Shown in pieces: positions 19,001 through 34,200 of a stretch of 64,000 nucleotides of DNA; position 1 is the stretch's first letter; the number at the start of each line of letters is the position of its first letter. Below the pieces are notes generated by a model that saw only the letters and a program-made list of their open reading frames with translations, ran no database searches and was not told where the DNA came from. The translations under genes and the position numbers were made by a program. Where the stretch lies: the NCBI GenBank assembly GCA_005784505.1, contig VCAZ01000054.1:2739834-2803833 (forward strand), in the 5' to 3' direction. Source of the stretch: Bagarius yarrelli. Its lineage: Eukaryota > Chordata > Actinopteri > Siluriformes > Sisoridae.

Positions 19001-22000
19001 GTGCATACGAATGTTCAATATATTTAAGTGAACGCCTTTAATGCCACACTTCGTATGGACAAATCTTGTGTGCCAAAGGGTGTGGCCTGATGTTATAAAA
19101 AGCATTGATTGACAGCACTCTGTCTGAGGCTCTCAGGATTGTTGTGAATGAAGTTTTCCAGCACGATTTTTCAAGAGATTCCTTGACTTCTAATTACAAC
19201 CCTGATACTTATTATATTTCTTTGGCTCTGCTTTTCTTCAGGAAGCCCTGGCGTTATTTCCCACTTTGATGTCTAACGCCTCAGTCACAGGCTTCAGACG
19301 TGCGACGGCCTTGATTTTAAAGGCACCTTTATAGTCAAGAACGTCATAAAATTTCATTGCCATTCGTTTCGACAGACATCATGGCTAAGTGTCGGATCGC
19401 AGTATTGTCACCAGCTGCATAATGTCTGAGGAAAGATCCCAGGTCATAGATCATCCAGAATTCGTAAGCTCAGTAACAACTAACACGGTCCTGACCTTTC
19501 CTGGCTGTAAATAACGGATCTGAAGTGATGATTGGTTTCATAGAAACACTTCATGCGACCTGAAAAGATTATAAAATTAAAAATCAATGAGGTCCTTTCT
19601 TTCCTGCAGTAACATCAGATGGGGAGTCCAGACATAAAGGTTGTCTTCAAAACAATCCGAAAAAACACTCATGACCTTGTGATCTCTCCATACTTTAAGC
19701 AGTTTATGAGCTGTATTGAAATCCAAAACTGTACTTTTTTTCTTAAAGGCCTGCTGGCAGTGCAGCCAAGCTTCCCTCTGCGTGTGGTCTTGGCTGATCG
19801 GTTCCCGTAATGAGCTGGACCTACATGATTGCACTGTAAATGAGCGTGCACCAAACTCCAGGGTGCTCAGGCCTCCATGGTGACCAGGTGCTTGGTCTAA
19901 ATGGAGTGTTGAGTATTTATAGCAGCTGATTGGGGGCCATTTTGGCAGCGCTACTGACCGTCCTGTATGACGCTCTGAAGTCTTCAAAGGCATCATGGTA
20001 GCACGGTGCACTCTCTGAACTGGGTGTCAGGCTGATATGGTTTAAATATAGAAAGATTAAGATCACAGAAATATTATTGTTTAACTGACAGTAATCTGGT
20101 TAAATGGAGGATTTAGGTGACTAAAGGACTGATAAAAGTTCCTGGTGCCTAAGGTCCATATATATATCTCTCTCAAATAAAGAGGGAATAACCTGATGGC
20201 TCTTTCACCTGACTTAAGTTACACATACAGATGTATGCTAATGTGTCCGGCTTAGGGTAAGGTAATGTTAATAGAGTCATATTAATTTTGACACAGCAAA
20301 GCTAATGCATTTATTCTCATACCTAATCATTATTTCAATATTAAAATGAAAATTGAAGCCACTCTTTGGCATATATGAAGACTACACAGAGAAAATCCAA
20401 TCTATGGATAAGAAGTGCGCTTTTGATGGTTATGCATCTTGTTAACAACGCAAATACTGGCATTTTATGAAGCGAAATTTTGCCCTGAGTCATAAGTGCT
20501 TGTGTGATGAAGGACAACAGCAAAAATGTTATTACCACAATCTTAAACCCAAAGCCTAAAAACACAGGTTTTACTGTTATTAAAGAAAACACTGACAAAG
20601 AAAACCAGGAAAGGGACATCGATTGATGACTCAAAGTTTCAGAGGGTGACGTAGCATCATAACACAATGGCTAGTTAGAGGTCACCAACATGGTGTGCGG
20701 GATGGCACTGATGGCAGAACTAGCATAAAATAGGGAGATTTGGAAGCTGATGTGTTTGCGTACATAATGTCCAGATACAGATAACCAGTTAGAGAATTGG
20801 ACAGTTGGACACTGTTAATAGTACAACATCTAGATCGAAGACAATTTAACTCATTCAAAATCTCTGGAGCTGGGCCAATCAAATGAGAGCGATGTGGATA
20901 AGGGTGAAATGTGAAATATAATATGCAGGTTTGATTTATCCTTTCACAGACTCCCATGCCAGTATAAATGTTGACGCGTTTATACCACAGGTTTTAGAAA
21001 GCTCATGAGTGGAACAGAAGGCAGCGAGCACTGGTCATGCTGTGCAGTGCATGCTGGCTCATCACTCTGTCCTCTGTCTCTGCACTCGAATGCAACTCCA
21101 CTCGGTTTGGCTGCATTCGCTTTACTGGATTTGGTGTTGCAACACTGCAGACCTTTTCCTTTTATCCGAATACACGCTTGAATTTTTGCTCTTTTGTGTA
21201 GGACAATACAGTAACAAACCCCCAGTGTCCTCGCTTTTAATAACCCCAGGAATGATGACTACCTTCTAGAGAGCAAATATTCAGGCTGATGCAACCCAGG
21301 CAAATACAAGCAACCTGGAATATGTCCCAAACTACCCTGAAAAAAGAGGTAAAATCTATAATACCTCTTTCTCACTGGACTCAAAGGACACACAGAGGCA
21401 GGACCAGTGGTCTAAATGGAGGGCAGGGCAGACTCTATGACTGATTTAAAACAGAGACTAGTGTCAAAAAATAGTACAAGGAACTGAGGGGTTATATGAG
21501 GATATAGTAGCAAGAACTTGGTTAACATGAGTTATTACCCTTTTTTTTTTACCATTTTGTCTATATCATACTTCTAGTTTTAAATGTGTCTAAGCACAGA
21601 TCTTTATTTGCATTAGCATCATTTCTCCTGGACTTTTCTCCTTTTAAAAATAAGTGCTTATGGCTGAACGGGCTTTTTCAGCGACCAGGTGCTACATACG
21701 AGGTTAAATGAAGTGTGGAGTATTTTATAGCAGATGTCTGGGGGCCATGTTGGCAGCACGAGTGACCATGGATGCTTTTTTTATAAGCCTGATTAGCTAG
21801 TGCATTGGTGTTTAAAAAAATATAGAGTAATAATCCTCAGTCGTGTGTGTTTATATAAGCAAATATATATATAAACAAACGAGTCTTCACATTTAAAGCA
21901 GTTTGGTCAGTCTAGATTCCAGGAAGTCAGGAGTCCAAACGTGACCACTAGATCCCATGCTGCGGCTCGATCTTATTCTGTTATCTGCTTGCATGTTTCT

Positions 22001-25000
22001 CTCTTTCTACTCACCTTTTAATTAATATCTGTAAATAGAATTATGGATGGAAAGCACGGCTCATTTAACAAACAAACCGGTTGAATAGTGAACGAGGCCC
22101 GGGTGGAAGAGTGCGATGTGCCATGTGTAATGTATATGTGTGCGCTGAAGAACTCCTCCCCAAAGGAGGCATTAGCAAGACTGATGCCTTTGAACACTCT
22201 GCTCTTTATACTAAGACTGCATTCAGCTTCCATTCCTCATGCTTATGTGATTTTCTGACGGAAAGCAATGCGTACTTAAGTGCAAAGTATTTCTGTGGCT
22301 GATAGTTTTCATTCCAGCTGCCATTCAGGGTGTTAAGCTGCATAAAAGACTGGATTTTTTTTATTGCAAATCTTTCTTGTCATGCTTTAAAAAAAAGTTA
22401 CAGCATACATGGCTGTAAATGAGCAGTGATTTTATTTTTATTTTTTATTTTTATTGTGGATTTAAAGGTGTAGTGGGACATTCTGGTAAAAGCTAACTGT
22501 AGCCTGATCACACTGAAATTTTTAGTCCCACCCTCGCAGTCCAAAGCCACACCCCCTGAACGCATGACCGTGCGCAGATGTGATAACCGGAGACAAGATT
22601 ACTACAATACATCGGAAAAACTTTAGTACAATTTGTAACAGTATCAAAATACCAAACTTAAAAATATACCAAACATAAATAATCTAACTACACACGCTGC
22701 TGCTGTAGTCGAATAAAGCTACATAAACTGCATACGCTCTGTGTTACTACCAAAACACACCAAAATCCAATCACACCATATTCCCATCTGTCCAAAAAGA
22801 AACCATGCAGGTTGCATGACATCATATTTCAGACTCTTTGAAATACCATTATTATAGACTCCAAAATAGAGACACGGATATTAATTCAGGATTTTGCTTA
22901 GTTTTTAACCACACTTTTTTTTCTGTAGTACATGAACACGATGATGAGTTGCCAGATAGTCTTAAAATCAATCCCATTTTATTTTTAATTTTCATGATTT
23001 ACTCTTGTTTTTGGTAAATAATTAACCTATAAAATGTACAACCTTTAAAACTGCCCAAAACCACCCAACTGTGCAGGAAATTTACCAATTTGGCAACACA
23101 GCGGTATGCAAATAAAAATGTTAACCAGCATGTCGAAAAGCCTATCCTAATATTCAAAGCAAATATTTTAATAAGACAAAGGTTTTTTGGTCCTCTGCCT
23201 TCCATAGAATATATAAATACATTTAGACCACATTAAGTTAATGCATGCTGTCAAGATGTAAAAGACTTTCACGCAGCAGGACAAAACATACGTTTTTAAA
23301 GCGAATCCCCTGCTCTGCCTTTAATGGATTAACAGGATAAATGTTGCTGTAAATGTACTAAACACCAATGCTTGACTTAATGACTGGACAGCTACGATCT
23401 ACAGTCGACTTAGATTTGACTTAGATTCTACATTCTACATTGGACTTTAGTCTCTGGTCTCGTTTGGAAAAAAAAAGACTTAAATCTGCTACTGTTACTT
23501 GGGATTTAAAGTCAGATTTGACTTAGACTTTACTCATTTACTGTAAATAAACCATTTACCCAACAGTGGAGGATTGATTGTACTAAAACCAGAACTTATA
23601 ACCTTTTTTATGGCATTTGGCCGTCAACCTTATCCAATCCGACTTACAATTATCTATTTTATACCACTGACCAACTGGGGGTTAAGGGCCTTGCTCAGGG
23701 GACCTTCCAATATGTAATTCATAATACTGATACCGTGCCACTGGATTTGTGGCTGTAAACTGTCCAAAAACCTTACGCATAAATTAGCCTGAGACTAAAT
23801 TTAACCTGGAAGCCTGAAAGTCTCGTCTCTACAGCTTTGTAGGTGAGAGCTTGGGACTTGGATTTAACATAAGGTAGGCTTTCACTGTGTGATTTTTTAA
23901 TACTCCTTTTGCGATTGTTGCATGTCAGACTTGTCACACTGTAGGATCTCAGTTCGTTATAATGTCAGACTAGACACGGAAAAAATGCAGCACAGAAAAA
24001 GACTTGTGCAGAGTTTTACGCCATCAGTCTGTGACATGTTCAGGAACCCACGTTCTCACACTAAATGTTAGCTGGAAGCAAACAAACAGCAGTGCTGACA
24101 CGTCGTACAGACACATCTTTTCCTCCATAACTCAATTGCATCATCAAGTTTGGTGCTTGTATGCTTTGTTTGTTTGACGGTCTCCATAGGAGAAGCCACA
24201 CTGCAGGTAAGTTTCTGAAATCTGTCTCTGATACTGCCAAAAAACTGATTGCAACAGTTATTATACGACTGTCTATGAACATGTCATGCTAGCCATCAAA
24301 GACAACAGATTTTAGCATAGGATAATAGAAACCTTCTTAGGATTTCATAATGTGTATCAGATAAACAATTCATGGCCATAACTGCAGAGTGTAAGCCTGG
24401 CTTTAGAAACCAAAGCTTAGGACACTTCTGGGAACTCAATGTTTTTCAGTATATTTAAGTTTAACTATATTGCTTATCAGTCTACAGTAGGACTCTTGGA
24501 TTTGACAAGGGTTTGAAACCAGACATGAAGCTTAAGAATTGATTCAGCCGACTCCACAGCTTGGGACCCGAGATTCCAATCAGGATATATACGTAGTTGC
24601 TCGGTTTTAAACAAAAGACTCATGAATAAGTCAGTTGTATCGCAGTGTCTCCATGTGGCACTTTGAGGATTGAAGAACAGCCTCACAAATGACTTTTTAC
24701 ATCCCATCTTAATATTGATCTTGATTACATCTTTGCTTTTAAAAGAGTTTCATCGCTGCTTGTTAACATCTTATATTAAGCCATTATAGGCTTTAATGGT
24801 TATTGGCAGAAGCATAGCATTTCATTTGGCCTGCTGCATTCAACTATCATGATTATGTATGAGCAGGAGCCCAACGCCATGCGGGTTTCGGAGAATTCAA
24901 GATCATTAGAGTAAAACTGTTGGCAGTCGGGTTAAAGAAATTTTAAGTTAGGCTGAATTTTCTGGATTCAAATTGAGTTTGATTCTTCAATAAAATGACT

Positions 25001-28000
25001 ATCTTATCTTTAATGAGAGTAGTGAATTGAGACATTATGTGCATGTTGTTGTTTATTGGTATACAGAATGTTCCACCCTGACTATTGAGAGGCTTTTTGG
25101 AAAGCTCCACAAATGGGCCTGTATGAGACAGCGACCTCTCAGACTGCTTAACTTCTCTCTAATGGAAAAAATGCTAATTTTTTACAAAGTAAAAGCTCCT
25201 CATTTAGCATCATTTAACAAATCCACTTGTCCCTGTTGACCTGTACTTCAGTGCTTTGCCTGGTCACTCACTATGCGGTAATGTAGAGCATGGAAATCAA
25301 GCTCTTTATCTGAAAAACTTAAACATTAGCCATGATAGACATAGTCACTGTGTTTTGGTATCGATTCAGTGCTCCTCCAGATGCAAACCTATGGGAAATG
25401 AATATTTAAAGTGTGACGTGTGTGTATTCAGGCTGTAGCTACTGCATTATTAAATAACTCTCAGGTTCTTGTTCATCTCTTTCTACGCCAGGTCATTGTG
25501 GCTAGAGACACCCACAGCACACTGTTCTGATGATTTTACACAACAACCAAAAAAAACCTCAAGATACAAACGCCTAAGGCCAAAAGTTTCTATTCTGGCT
25601 CAGTTAGCACCTGGAAAAATAGGAGGAGTGTCTGGTTTACAGGTTACATTTGACCCAATGTCATTGCTAGAACTGGTCAGCCATTGTGGCTTTTATTATT
25701 TCAGAATACATCTAGCATTGATGTAAATCTACTTTTAAGCTAAAACAGATGCTCTAAAATCCTTAAATGCGATATATGGGTGTACAGTACATAATATTTG
25801 GTTAATCCATCACAAAGTCTGCAATTTATCATACCAAAGTTTAAGTTCCTCAAATGTGATTGGTCAGCTTTGAGAACAATGCAAATCACAGATTGAGGCT
25901 AATGTGCTAGTTCTAACATGCTATCATTTCTAGACTAATAGTTCATACACAGGTGCTTATATAAGAAGACAAGAGAAAGGCACAAGGGCAGGGAATAGCC
26001 GTGAGTCCTGAAAAAAACGAGTGATATAAAAATATATATATATATATGTTAGCAATATGACTCGAAGTGATTGACAAGCTTAGGAGAGATCAACAAAGCT
26101 AAGAGAAACCGATCGAGTCTGGAAATGATGACCATGTGTAAGAATGAATTTAAGGTCAGAGGAGTACAAAAAGGCACGGAGAGAAGTACAAGCCATGGTG
26201 GGATCAACAAGGTCAAGCGGGGGGGACTGACAAGAGCAGTGAAGATTGACAGAAAGGGTAGAAATAGCAGTAAAAGAGTAGGAGTTCTGCAATGATATAT
26301 GAAAGATCGGCAGACCCAGGGATACATCATAATGCCAGAAGCAAAGAACTGGAACAGGATAAACCAACAAGATACAGAAAGAATAGCAAGGTCAGGTGAG
26401 AATGACAAGCTGAGGAGGATAAGAAAAAAGGATCATTGACCACCACCAGAACCTCCTCAGGATGTCTGCCAACATCTGGGAATGCTGCAGCAAATTAACT
26501 GCCCTGCTGCAGAGTCATGCCAAGTATCATTCTCCACAAGCTGCAAGCAACAATGTGACATCTGATTCCCCGTCATGTGGCCTGATGTGTCTTTGGTTTC
26601 TTCATGTACTGTTACGAAGGACCTGGTTAAATTCAAGTTAGCTCAGTTTGTAAATTAAGCTTGTTTAATTTAACAAACGTGGTGTGGTGTGCAATAAATT
26701 TGGAAATTGCCTGGCCACTAGCAACATACTGTAAGCTTAGAGTTCTCCAGTCAGCAGACCTGAAAGAAAACTTTTTTAGCTGGCATACCGCCATTGAGCT
26801 TCAGGCCATATTTTTTTTTTTATCCCAGGTTCCAGGTCACTACAGTGTTTACCAGTTTATAACATATGATCTGGAATGACAAATGGCTTAATAATGAATT
26901 TATAGCAATGACCTAACAAGGACTGGGGTTAATATTCTTCTGCTTCTTCTCCTTATGAAGGTTTATATCTGTTGAACTTTTGAACCCACACACTTTAAAA
27001 TAGGTTTGTCCTTTGGTTAATAGGATCACGATGTACTGCAATTATAATGGTAATGATGTCTTTTTTAACTTACTGGAGTAATTATAATTAAGTACTTTTT
27101 TTTTGCTTGTCTCAAAACTTTACAGCTACTCAAGGTGATTTCAACAAAATGTTAATTAAAATGAAACCATGTATTTCATGTTGGCCATCAGAAAAAAAGC
27201 ATGCATGACGCATTTATAAAAGTTTAGGACCAACTTCAGATGGTTTTCATAGCAACAGAGGCTGACTTTTGGTGGCTCGACCACACAGACTCAACTTTTG
27301 CGATAGATTGTTGGGGGTTAAATAAGCAAATTTGCCACACCTGTAAATATCTTGCCAAACCTTTTAAGGAGGCTGTGGAATATTTTTTTCAGGGTGCAGT
27401 GTTAACCATTTGTCAGAGCTGGAAAGACATAAGTGGAATTTTTTTTTTTGCCAATATGGGTTATAATCTGGGCTAAATATAAAATTCTGCTGATGTGTTT
27501 CTTTCCGTGTGGGGTGTGTTGAAATTTGAGGTGTTTCTCATAGATGAAGATTTATCCAAATAGCATTGGACAGAGTGTTAGAGATAGAAAAAAACCCCAT
27601 AAGCACGAAAAAAAAAGGTATCTTGAAGTGGCAATGCTAATATTTAAAATCATAGCAGAAAATATGGTTCGAAGAATCAAGGCTTTCTTTTTACAGATTT
27701 GGAAATCCTTGTAATTTAACTTTTAATACTTACATTTATTCGATATTGTGAAAAATACTTTTCATACTTAAGTACAATACATATCACACACTTTAAAACT
27801 TTCACTTGCATAATTGCAATTTCACTTAGAACTTGTTGCAGAAATTTCGGAACTCCGAAACACAGAATGTCATGAGGCATCATGAGAATTAACAGGCAGC
27901 ATAAAAGAAACACGACATCCCAGATTTCGCAAAGACCGTTTGAGAGTATGAGAGCATTTATATTTCTAGCATTTAGCAAACACCCTTATCAGAGTTAATT

Positions 28001-29071
28001 TTTCGAACACACTGAGCAGTTAAGGGTTAAGAGCCGTGTCCAGGGGCCCAGCAGTGGCAGTTTGGTGGTGCTGGAAATTGATCTTAAAGTAAGTAAGCTG
28101 TATCATGATTTTTAGAGTCTGTCCATTGAGAAACTGGTGGCAATTTGATTTGCTATTTATGTATATCAGCTACAGTGGAGATTTTGTGGCTTCTGGTAAT
28201 GCCGTCAGTCCCAGATTTTAGATCTATGCAAACGAAGGCAGACTTCACAGTGAAGCCGGTCTCAACAACTTCTTAGCCTAGCTTTGGGCCAGAGAGAGTT
28301 GAAATGTTGTTGAGTCAATTTAACCCAAAAAGTAGGACTATGTTCAACATTCGCCGCAAGCCTCCAGCTTTTTTGTGGTAGATTTGAACAACTAAAAATT
28401 CGAAGCAACTGACACTGAGGACGTTAGCAGAGATGTAACTATCACACAGCCGCATGTTTAATCGGTATGTTTCCGGAGCAGTATAGGAGTTTTTTCTAAA
28501 GAGTTAACCAGAGCAGAGAGAAACCTTTCAGCATGGGCGTTACTTCTCAGCCCCAATCTCCAAACACTCCATAGACAAATAGAAGTTCATTTCAGGGTCC
28601 ATTAGGTTTCTGTGCGTTTGACATGTAAGGGATTTATTGATGATAGCTGGGAATGTGGTCTAACATGGTCTGAGAAAAATGAAAGATCTGAGTCCTATGA
28701 TCTGTGTCTTTTTTTTGTTCATTTTGCCTTTATATAAAAAAATAGGACAGAAGTGAAGCAGAAAAGAGAGACCAGAAGATCCCCAAAACAGAATCAAACC
28801 AGGTCATCCAGGGCACAACAGGACTATGTATGTGGTGGCACCTTAAACCACAGAGCCACAGTCACAGTGCCAGTCTGGTGTCTTTGCCTGACTTGGGGTG
28901 CCAAAACAAAAGACACACCTTTTTTTGCATTTGCTTAATGGCACTGCACTTGAGTAAAGCTTTAAATTTCTAACCTCTAAGTAGAGGATGTTATTCTGAG
29001 CCGCCATTTTAATATACCATCTCCCTTTCCACTAACACAACAATCTTCTTCATGGAGATTTTTAGCTATAT

Positions 29072-29127
<56 letters not shown>

Positions 29128-29310
29128 TATATGGAAAATAATGTATATATTTATATAAAACAAGTCAAAAAAGCTTTTGTTGTCAGATGTCACATATACA
29201 TATATATATTCTGAATAGGAGGAGACCAGAGAGAAACCTTTTAGAATGCAAAAAACCTTAAGAATGCAAATTTTTATACCAATTATTCAGAATATATATC
29301 TATCTATCTA

Positions 29311-29393
<83 letters not shown>

Positions 29394-29444
29394 CTATAGA
29401 ATAGATATATAGATAGATAGATATCTAGATAGGATAGATAGATT

Positions 29445-29523
<79 letters not shown>

Positions 29524-31188
29524 TCTGAATAATTGGTATAAAAGTTTGCATTCTTAAGGGGTTTTTTTTCTAGATAAATTGTAATATAGGGAACCCAAAA
29601 ACAAGTCAAGAAGCTTTTATTTTCGTATGTCATTTGGAGATGCAGTACACGGTAGAATGAAACATTTCTTTAGGGCCATGGGGCTACACAAAACAACTAA
29701 GAGCTACTTTAAACAAAAACAAGCAGAATAGAGAATAAACTGTCCTAGCAACATCAAGTGCATAGTGTGCAACTGGAAAAGCAAGTCAAGAAGTGAAAGA
29801 CAGACAGGGCAATTAAACAATGCAAACACCACTCCAGACAGTGCAAATAGACAATACAGTCTATACAAATCTTTCTGAATGTGCTAAACCAGGAAAGTAT
29901 ACCTGGAAAAACCAAACGTATTCACTTCAGGTTTATTCTGTATGAGGAAATAGGGATTGAGGAAATAGGGATTGTATTCCCATTTGTTGCCAGATTCAGT
30001 ACTGTGCTATTGACCCCATCATCTTCTTTATCATTATTACTCATTTAAAATCACCCTGGATATCTAATTAAATCCACACATCTGTATTCCAGGTGTACAC
30101 CAGATACGCCTTGAGAAAACACACTGGCAGACATTACACCATTATCATCTATATCATTATGGTCCCAAATCAATAAAACTGCAGACATGTTGTCTCACGC
30201 CTGCTTCAGAACCCAAACGACATAGGTTGTTTTTTGTTTTTTTTAGGACATATTTTTAGGACTTCTGTGGAGAAAGTGGAACAGTGACAAGCTAACTGAA
30301 GAAAACCAAAATGATCACAATGACTAGCAAACAGAATTAATATTAATATAAAAACAGGTTCTATTACCAAAAAGCAGCTTTTATTAGCCAGTTAGGCACC
30401 TGATTGACTTCTAAAGCAGCCAATTACAGAGTCGATAAAAATGACATGTTCTAAACATGACAGCTTTTTTTTATGAGGAAAGTGGAGAGTATCACAACGG
30501 CTATGCTAAAATCACATGTCTCCTGGAAATCTGATAGATACCAACCATCACATGACGACTTCCAAACTGTTATAGCGTTTCTAGTTATTCAGACCTTCAG
30601 CCAACAGTGTTCGAGACTGAGACGAGCACCTGATACTGGAAAGTGCTAGCTCAATAGTTGATGTGAACTGATGATCAGTAGATTGTAAGTTCAATTACTA
30701 GCAACACCAAGCTGCCACTGCTGGGCCCTTGGAAAAGGCCCTTTAATCCTAAACTGCTCGGTTGGATAAAATATATACATATAAAGCCAGGATGGAACCT
30801 GATATACTAAAATTTCACTTTTCATTTGCATTTACACCATTTGGCAGACACTCTTATCCAAAGCAACTTACTTTTATCTCTTTTATACAACTGAGCAATT
30901 GAGGGTTAAGTGGTGGTGGCGGCTTGCTGGAGCTGGGACTCAAACCCACAATAATTAATAATTTCTTTTACCTGCTACAGCTGAGATATTACCCTCTCTT
31001 TACCTGATGTCATCCAGTTTGATTACAGTTCAAAGTCTTTCTAGAGATGGATGAGTCGGTGTAAAAGTGCGACTTGTCACAGACGAAATGAAACATATCA
31101 CCACTTCAGTAACTTGCATATTCACAGATCCGAGCAATTGTGACTATTTTTTGTGCCTTTTCTGCTTGTCTGCTTTTGTGTGTCTGTG

Positions 31189-31233
<45 letters not shown>

Positions 31234-34200
31234 TGCATCCCAATCAGGTCTCATCCATTCAGCCTGTTCAGCATTCAGCCAGAAGCGCGAGTGCAGGATA
31301 GATTTATAGTGATATGATGAATGAATAGCGATATGATGATGCTGTAGCTTTGCTTTAGCTTCACTCTTGTATTATCAAATATTCAATACGGATACAAATG
31401 TTCGGATTAAGAGGGCAGGAAGACACACTTTGTTACTCTGAGGCTAGATAACAGCTGGCAAGATAGTTGCAAATTCAGTTTAAGCGACGATGGGGGTAGT
31501 ACGTCCTTGGTGAACATTATTGGGTAATCTCATCAGGGTACCATTTCATGGTGTATAGTTTTGTCACCGGAGCCACCTAACAGTGTGTTTCACAACAGAA
31601 GAATAGCCAAAGAAACCCAGCGACAAATCCAAACACCCTGATCAGACTGAATGCACTAATCAGTATAAAACCACCCCAAGTTCCAACAATTCATAAAAAA
31701 ACATCCAGCAGTGGCAAATATTCCACAACAACACCAAATTCATTACCAAATAATGTGCAAAAAATAAAAAACTACCCCCATCACTGCTCAACCAGCACCA
31801 TCAAAAGCTGGGAATTGTCTGGTGTAGTTTGGGTTGGAGTATAGCATGAGGTGATGGAGTGTTGTTTTTTGTATTACAAGTCGTTTGGAATAAAGTTGAA
31901 TTCTTATGTGTTTTGAATGTTTGAACGACGTGTTGAAGATTAGTGTTATTGTGTTTAGTAGGTAAGGTTAAGGGCATGTAGCAATAGACTTTTTAGCTTA
32001 AGTCTCACCATTTTGTGTGGTTTTTTTAGCAGTGCTTTGGTATTTTTCCTCGAGTAGATGGTATACTGCACTTTAGTGTAATAGAATCGTCATCAGCTTA
32101 GTTTTGTGAAATTCAGTGTGGTTTTGTGTAGTTGGATTGGAAGTCTGGCTGAAGTTGAGGTATAATTTTGACTGAGAACTGATTTTTAAGTGTGGTTGCT
32201 AAGCATTGTTGTGTATTGAGTCTGATAGGCAGAATGACAGATGTTGGACGTAAACAAAATTGAATGTCATCACGACTGTTTTAATTGTTGTACATTTGTT
32301 GTCTGCTTTGTCTTTTAACCCACATGTTTTTGGTTGTTGCTTACCCAGAATATTAAGTGATGGGTACTTCAGAACACGATGTGTGATAGATTGTTTTACT
32401 GGGATAGGAATTATTTATTTTGCTAGTCTAGTCAAGTGTATACTTTCAATGGGACACACACACACACACACACAAATACACAAACAACTCTGTCCCTTTT
32501 TAATCGGAACAGTGACAAATAACTAATTACTTCTAATAGTGTGTTAATCAAAAGAGCCTTTTTTTATCTGGCACAGGAATGGAACTGGTGAAAGCATTTT
32601 GGAGTTCAAGGCTTTAAATTTTACTATAACAAATCTGTCATGCTAGCTCTGACTCAGGTCGTACTGCACTGCCATGGTAACCAATTAAAAACCACTTTCA
32701 AAAATGTAGCAAATAGGTAAGTCTTTGACGTGCGAGAGGTTAGGTTGACATTTTGTGGTGATGTAATCGTGTATATGGAGGATTCAGAGCTAAAAGCATG
32801 CACTTGTTACTCTGGTAGCTGTGCACGATGGCCTGGAGGGACCAGGGAGTATGCTCGCTACTAGCCTAATGAGAGCTGGGTTAAATGCAAAGGATGCCTG
32901 GCCTACCCACAAACCTCTGTGGCAGTGTGTGTGTGTGTGTGTCTCTTGCTCTCATCATCCTACTCCCTCTTTCTTCCCTCGCTCGTTGTCTGAAGTGAAT
33001 GTCAGGGTCCACTCGGAGGAGAGCTCGCCATGGTAACGGTGCTTTGTCACGCCGTGATGCTGTGATGTGACAGCATCGATGCTGCCCTTTGGCATGACGG
33101 ACTGGCACGTCCCTGTGGTGCCACACTGACTCGAGCACTCAATCCATCCTCTGATATTCTCCTCTCTGCTTCTTTTTTATCCTTTTTGATTTAAGCATCT
33201 GTTAAGCGCCGTAACTAACCGCTATCAGTCTTAATCGCCTAATTGCCCGGTGCTATGCGGTGGAATATTAAAAGGAACGGGAATGTTTATTTTTAATCCG
33301 TTATGATTTGTATAATCTTTTAATTACGCCGAATCACTGGTGTATCCGACTGTGCCAAAATCAAGCTCTATAGCGATTTTTATCGGCTGCCAATCAAGTA
33401 CGTTTTTTTCATCACTCTAAGGATCATTGCAGATGCTAACGAATGTCCTCCCAGTGAGTGGTAAACACCAGAAAATGGAGGTGTCAGTGATTTAGTATGT
33501 GATAATAAGTGATGCAGGCGTTATTTACAGCGCTGACCTTCCTCTTCGAAAAGGGGCCTCGATAATTGTCGAATAACAAGGTTCGATCGATTTGGAGTGA
33601 GTCGGTTCCTCTTGGCAGCGGGACAAAAAGCATTCATCATGGCGCTGGACTGCGTCCCGTCAGCTGCCGCCTCTCCGGGGCCGTGCCGAGGTCTTGGTTA
33701 TCAATCGCTGCCTAATTCCATCGCTGCTACACAGATAGAGCTGCAAGCTGAAGAAAGGCCACAAGAGCGAATCCTTCATGAATATGCAAGTTAATCAATG
33801 GAAGATCAACCGACAGGACACGTAAAAACACACCTCTCTCTTACTTCACTCTCACAACGGCTTGTCTGTGGCGTTTATGAATAAACAACGACCATTACGC
33901 TTCGTGTCACAGCGTCAGGTTCATTCTCAGGTTAAAGCATATTGCTATCCAATCACCTCATTCCCTTTACAGCCACCATCCCCAAGTGTCTTAGCTTACA
34001 GCTTATGTGTCTCCCTTTCTCTAATGTCCTACAGCTTAGGAATCCTTTTTGTATATCGTTATAGATTTGTAAAGTTTTGCTCCGAAATGTGGCGATGCTT
34101 TTTTTTTTACTGCTTTATTTATTCAGAATTTATTCTAATTTTGAGTAAACCTGGCACAAGTCAGACCCTCGTCTCTTCTATTTCATTGTTGTCTGAAGGT

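Noticed and set aside
19577..20011. 144-codon reverse-strand frame in XKR4 intron 1
   Set aside because: Composition and residues look random, part of it lies in a duplicated repeat-like segment, and no domain was recognised.
33597..33794. 65-codon frame in the GC-richer part of XKR4 intron 1
   Set aside because: Short, no recognised protein and no splice context; more likely a non-coding conserved block.
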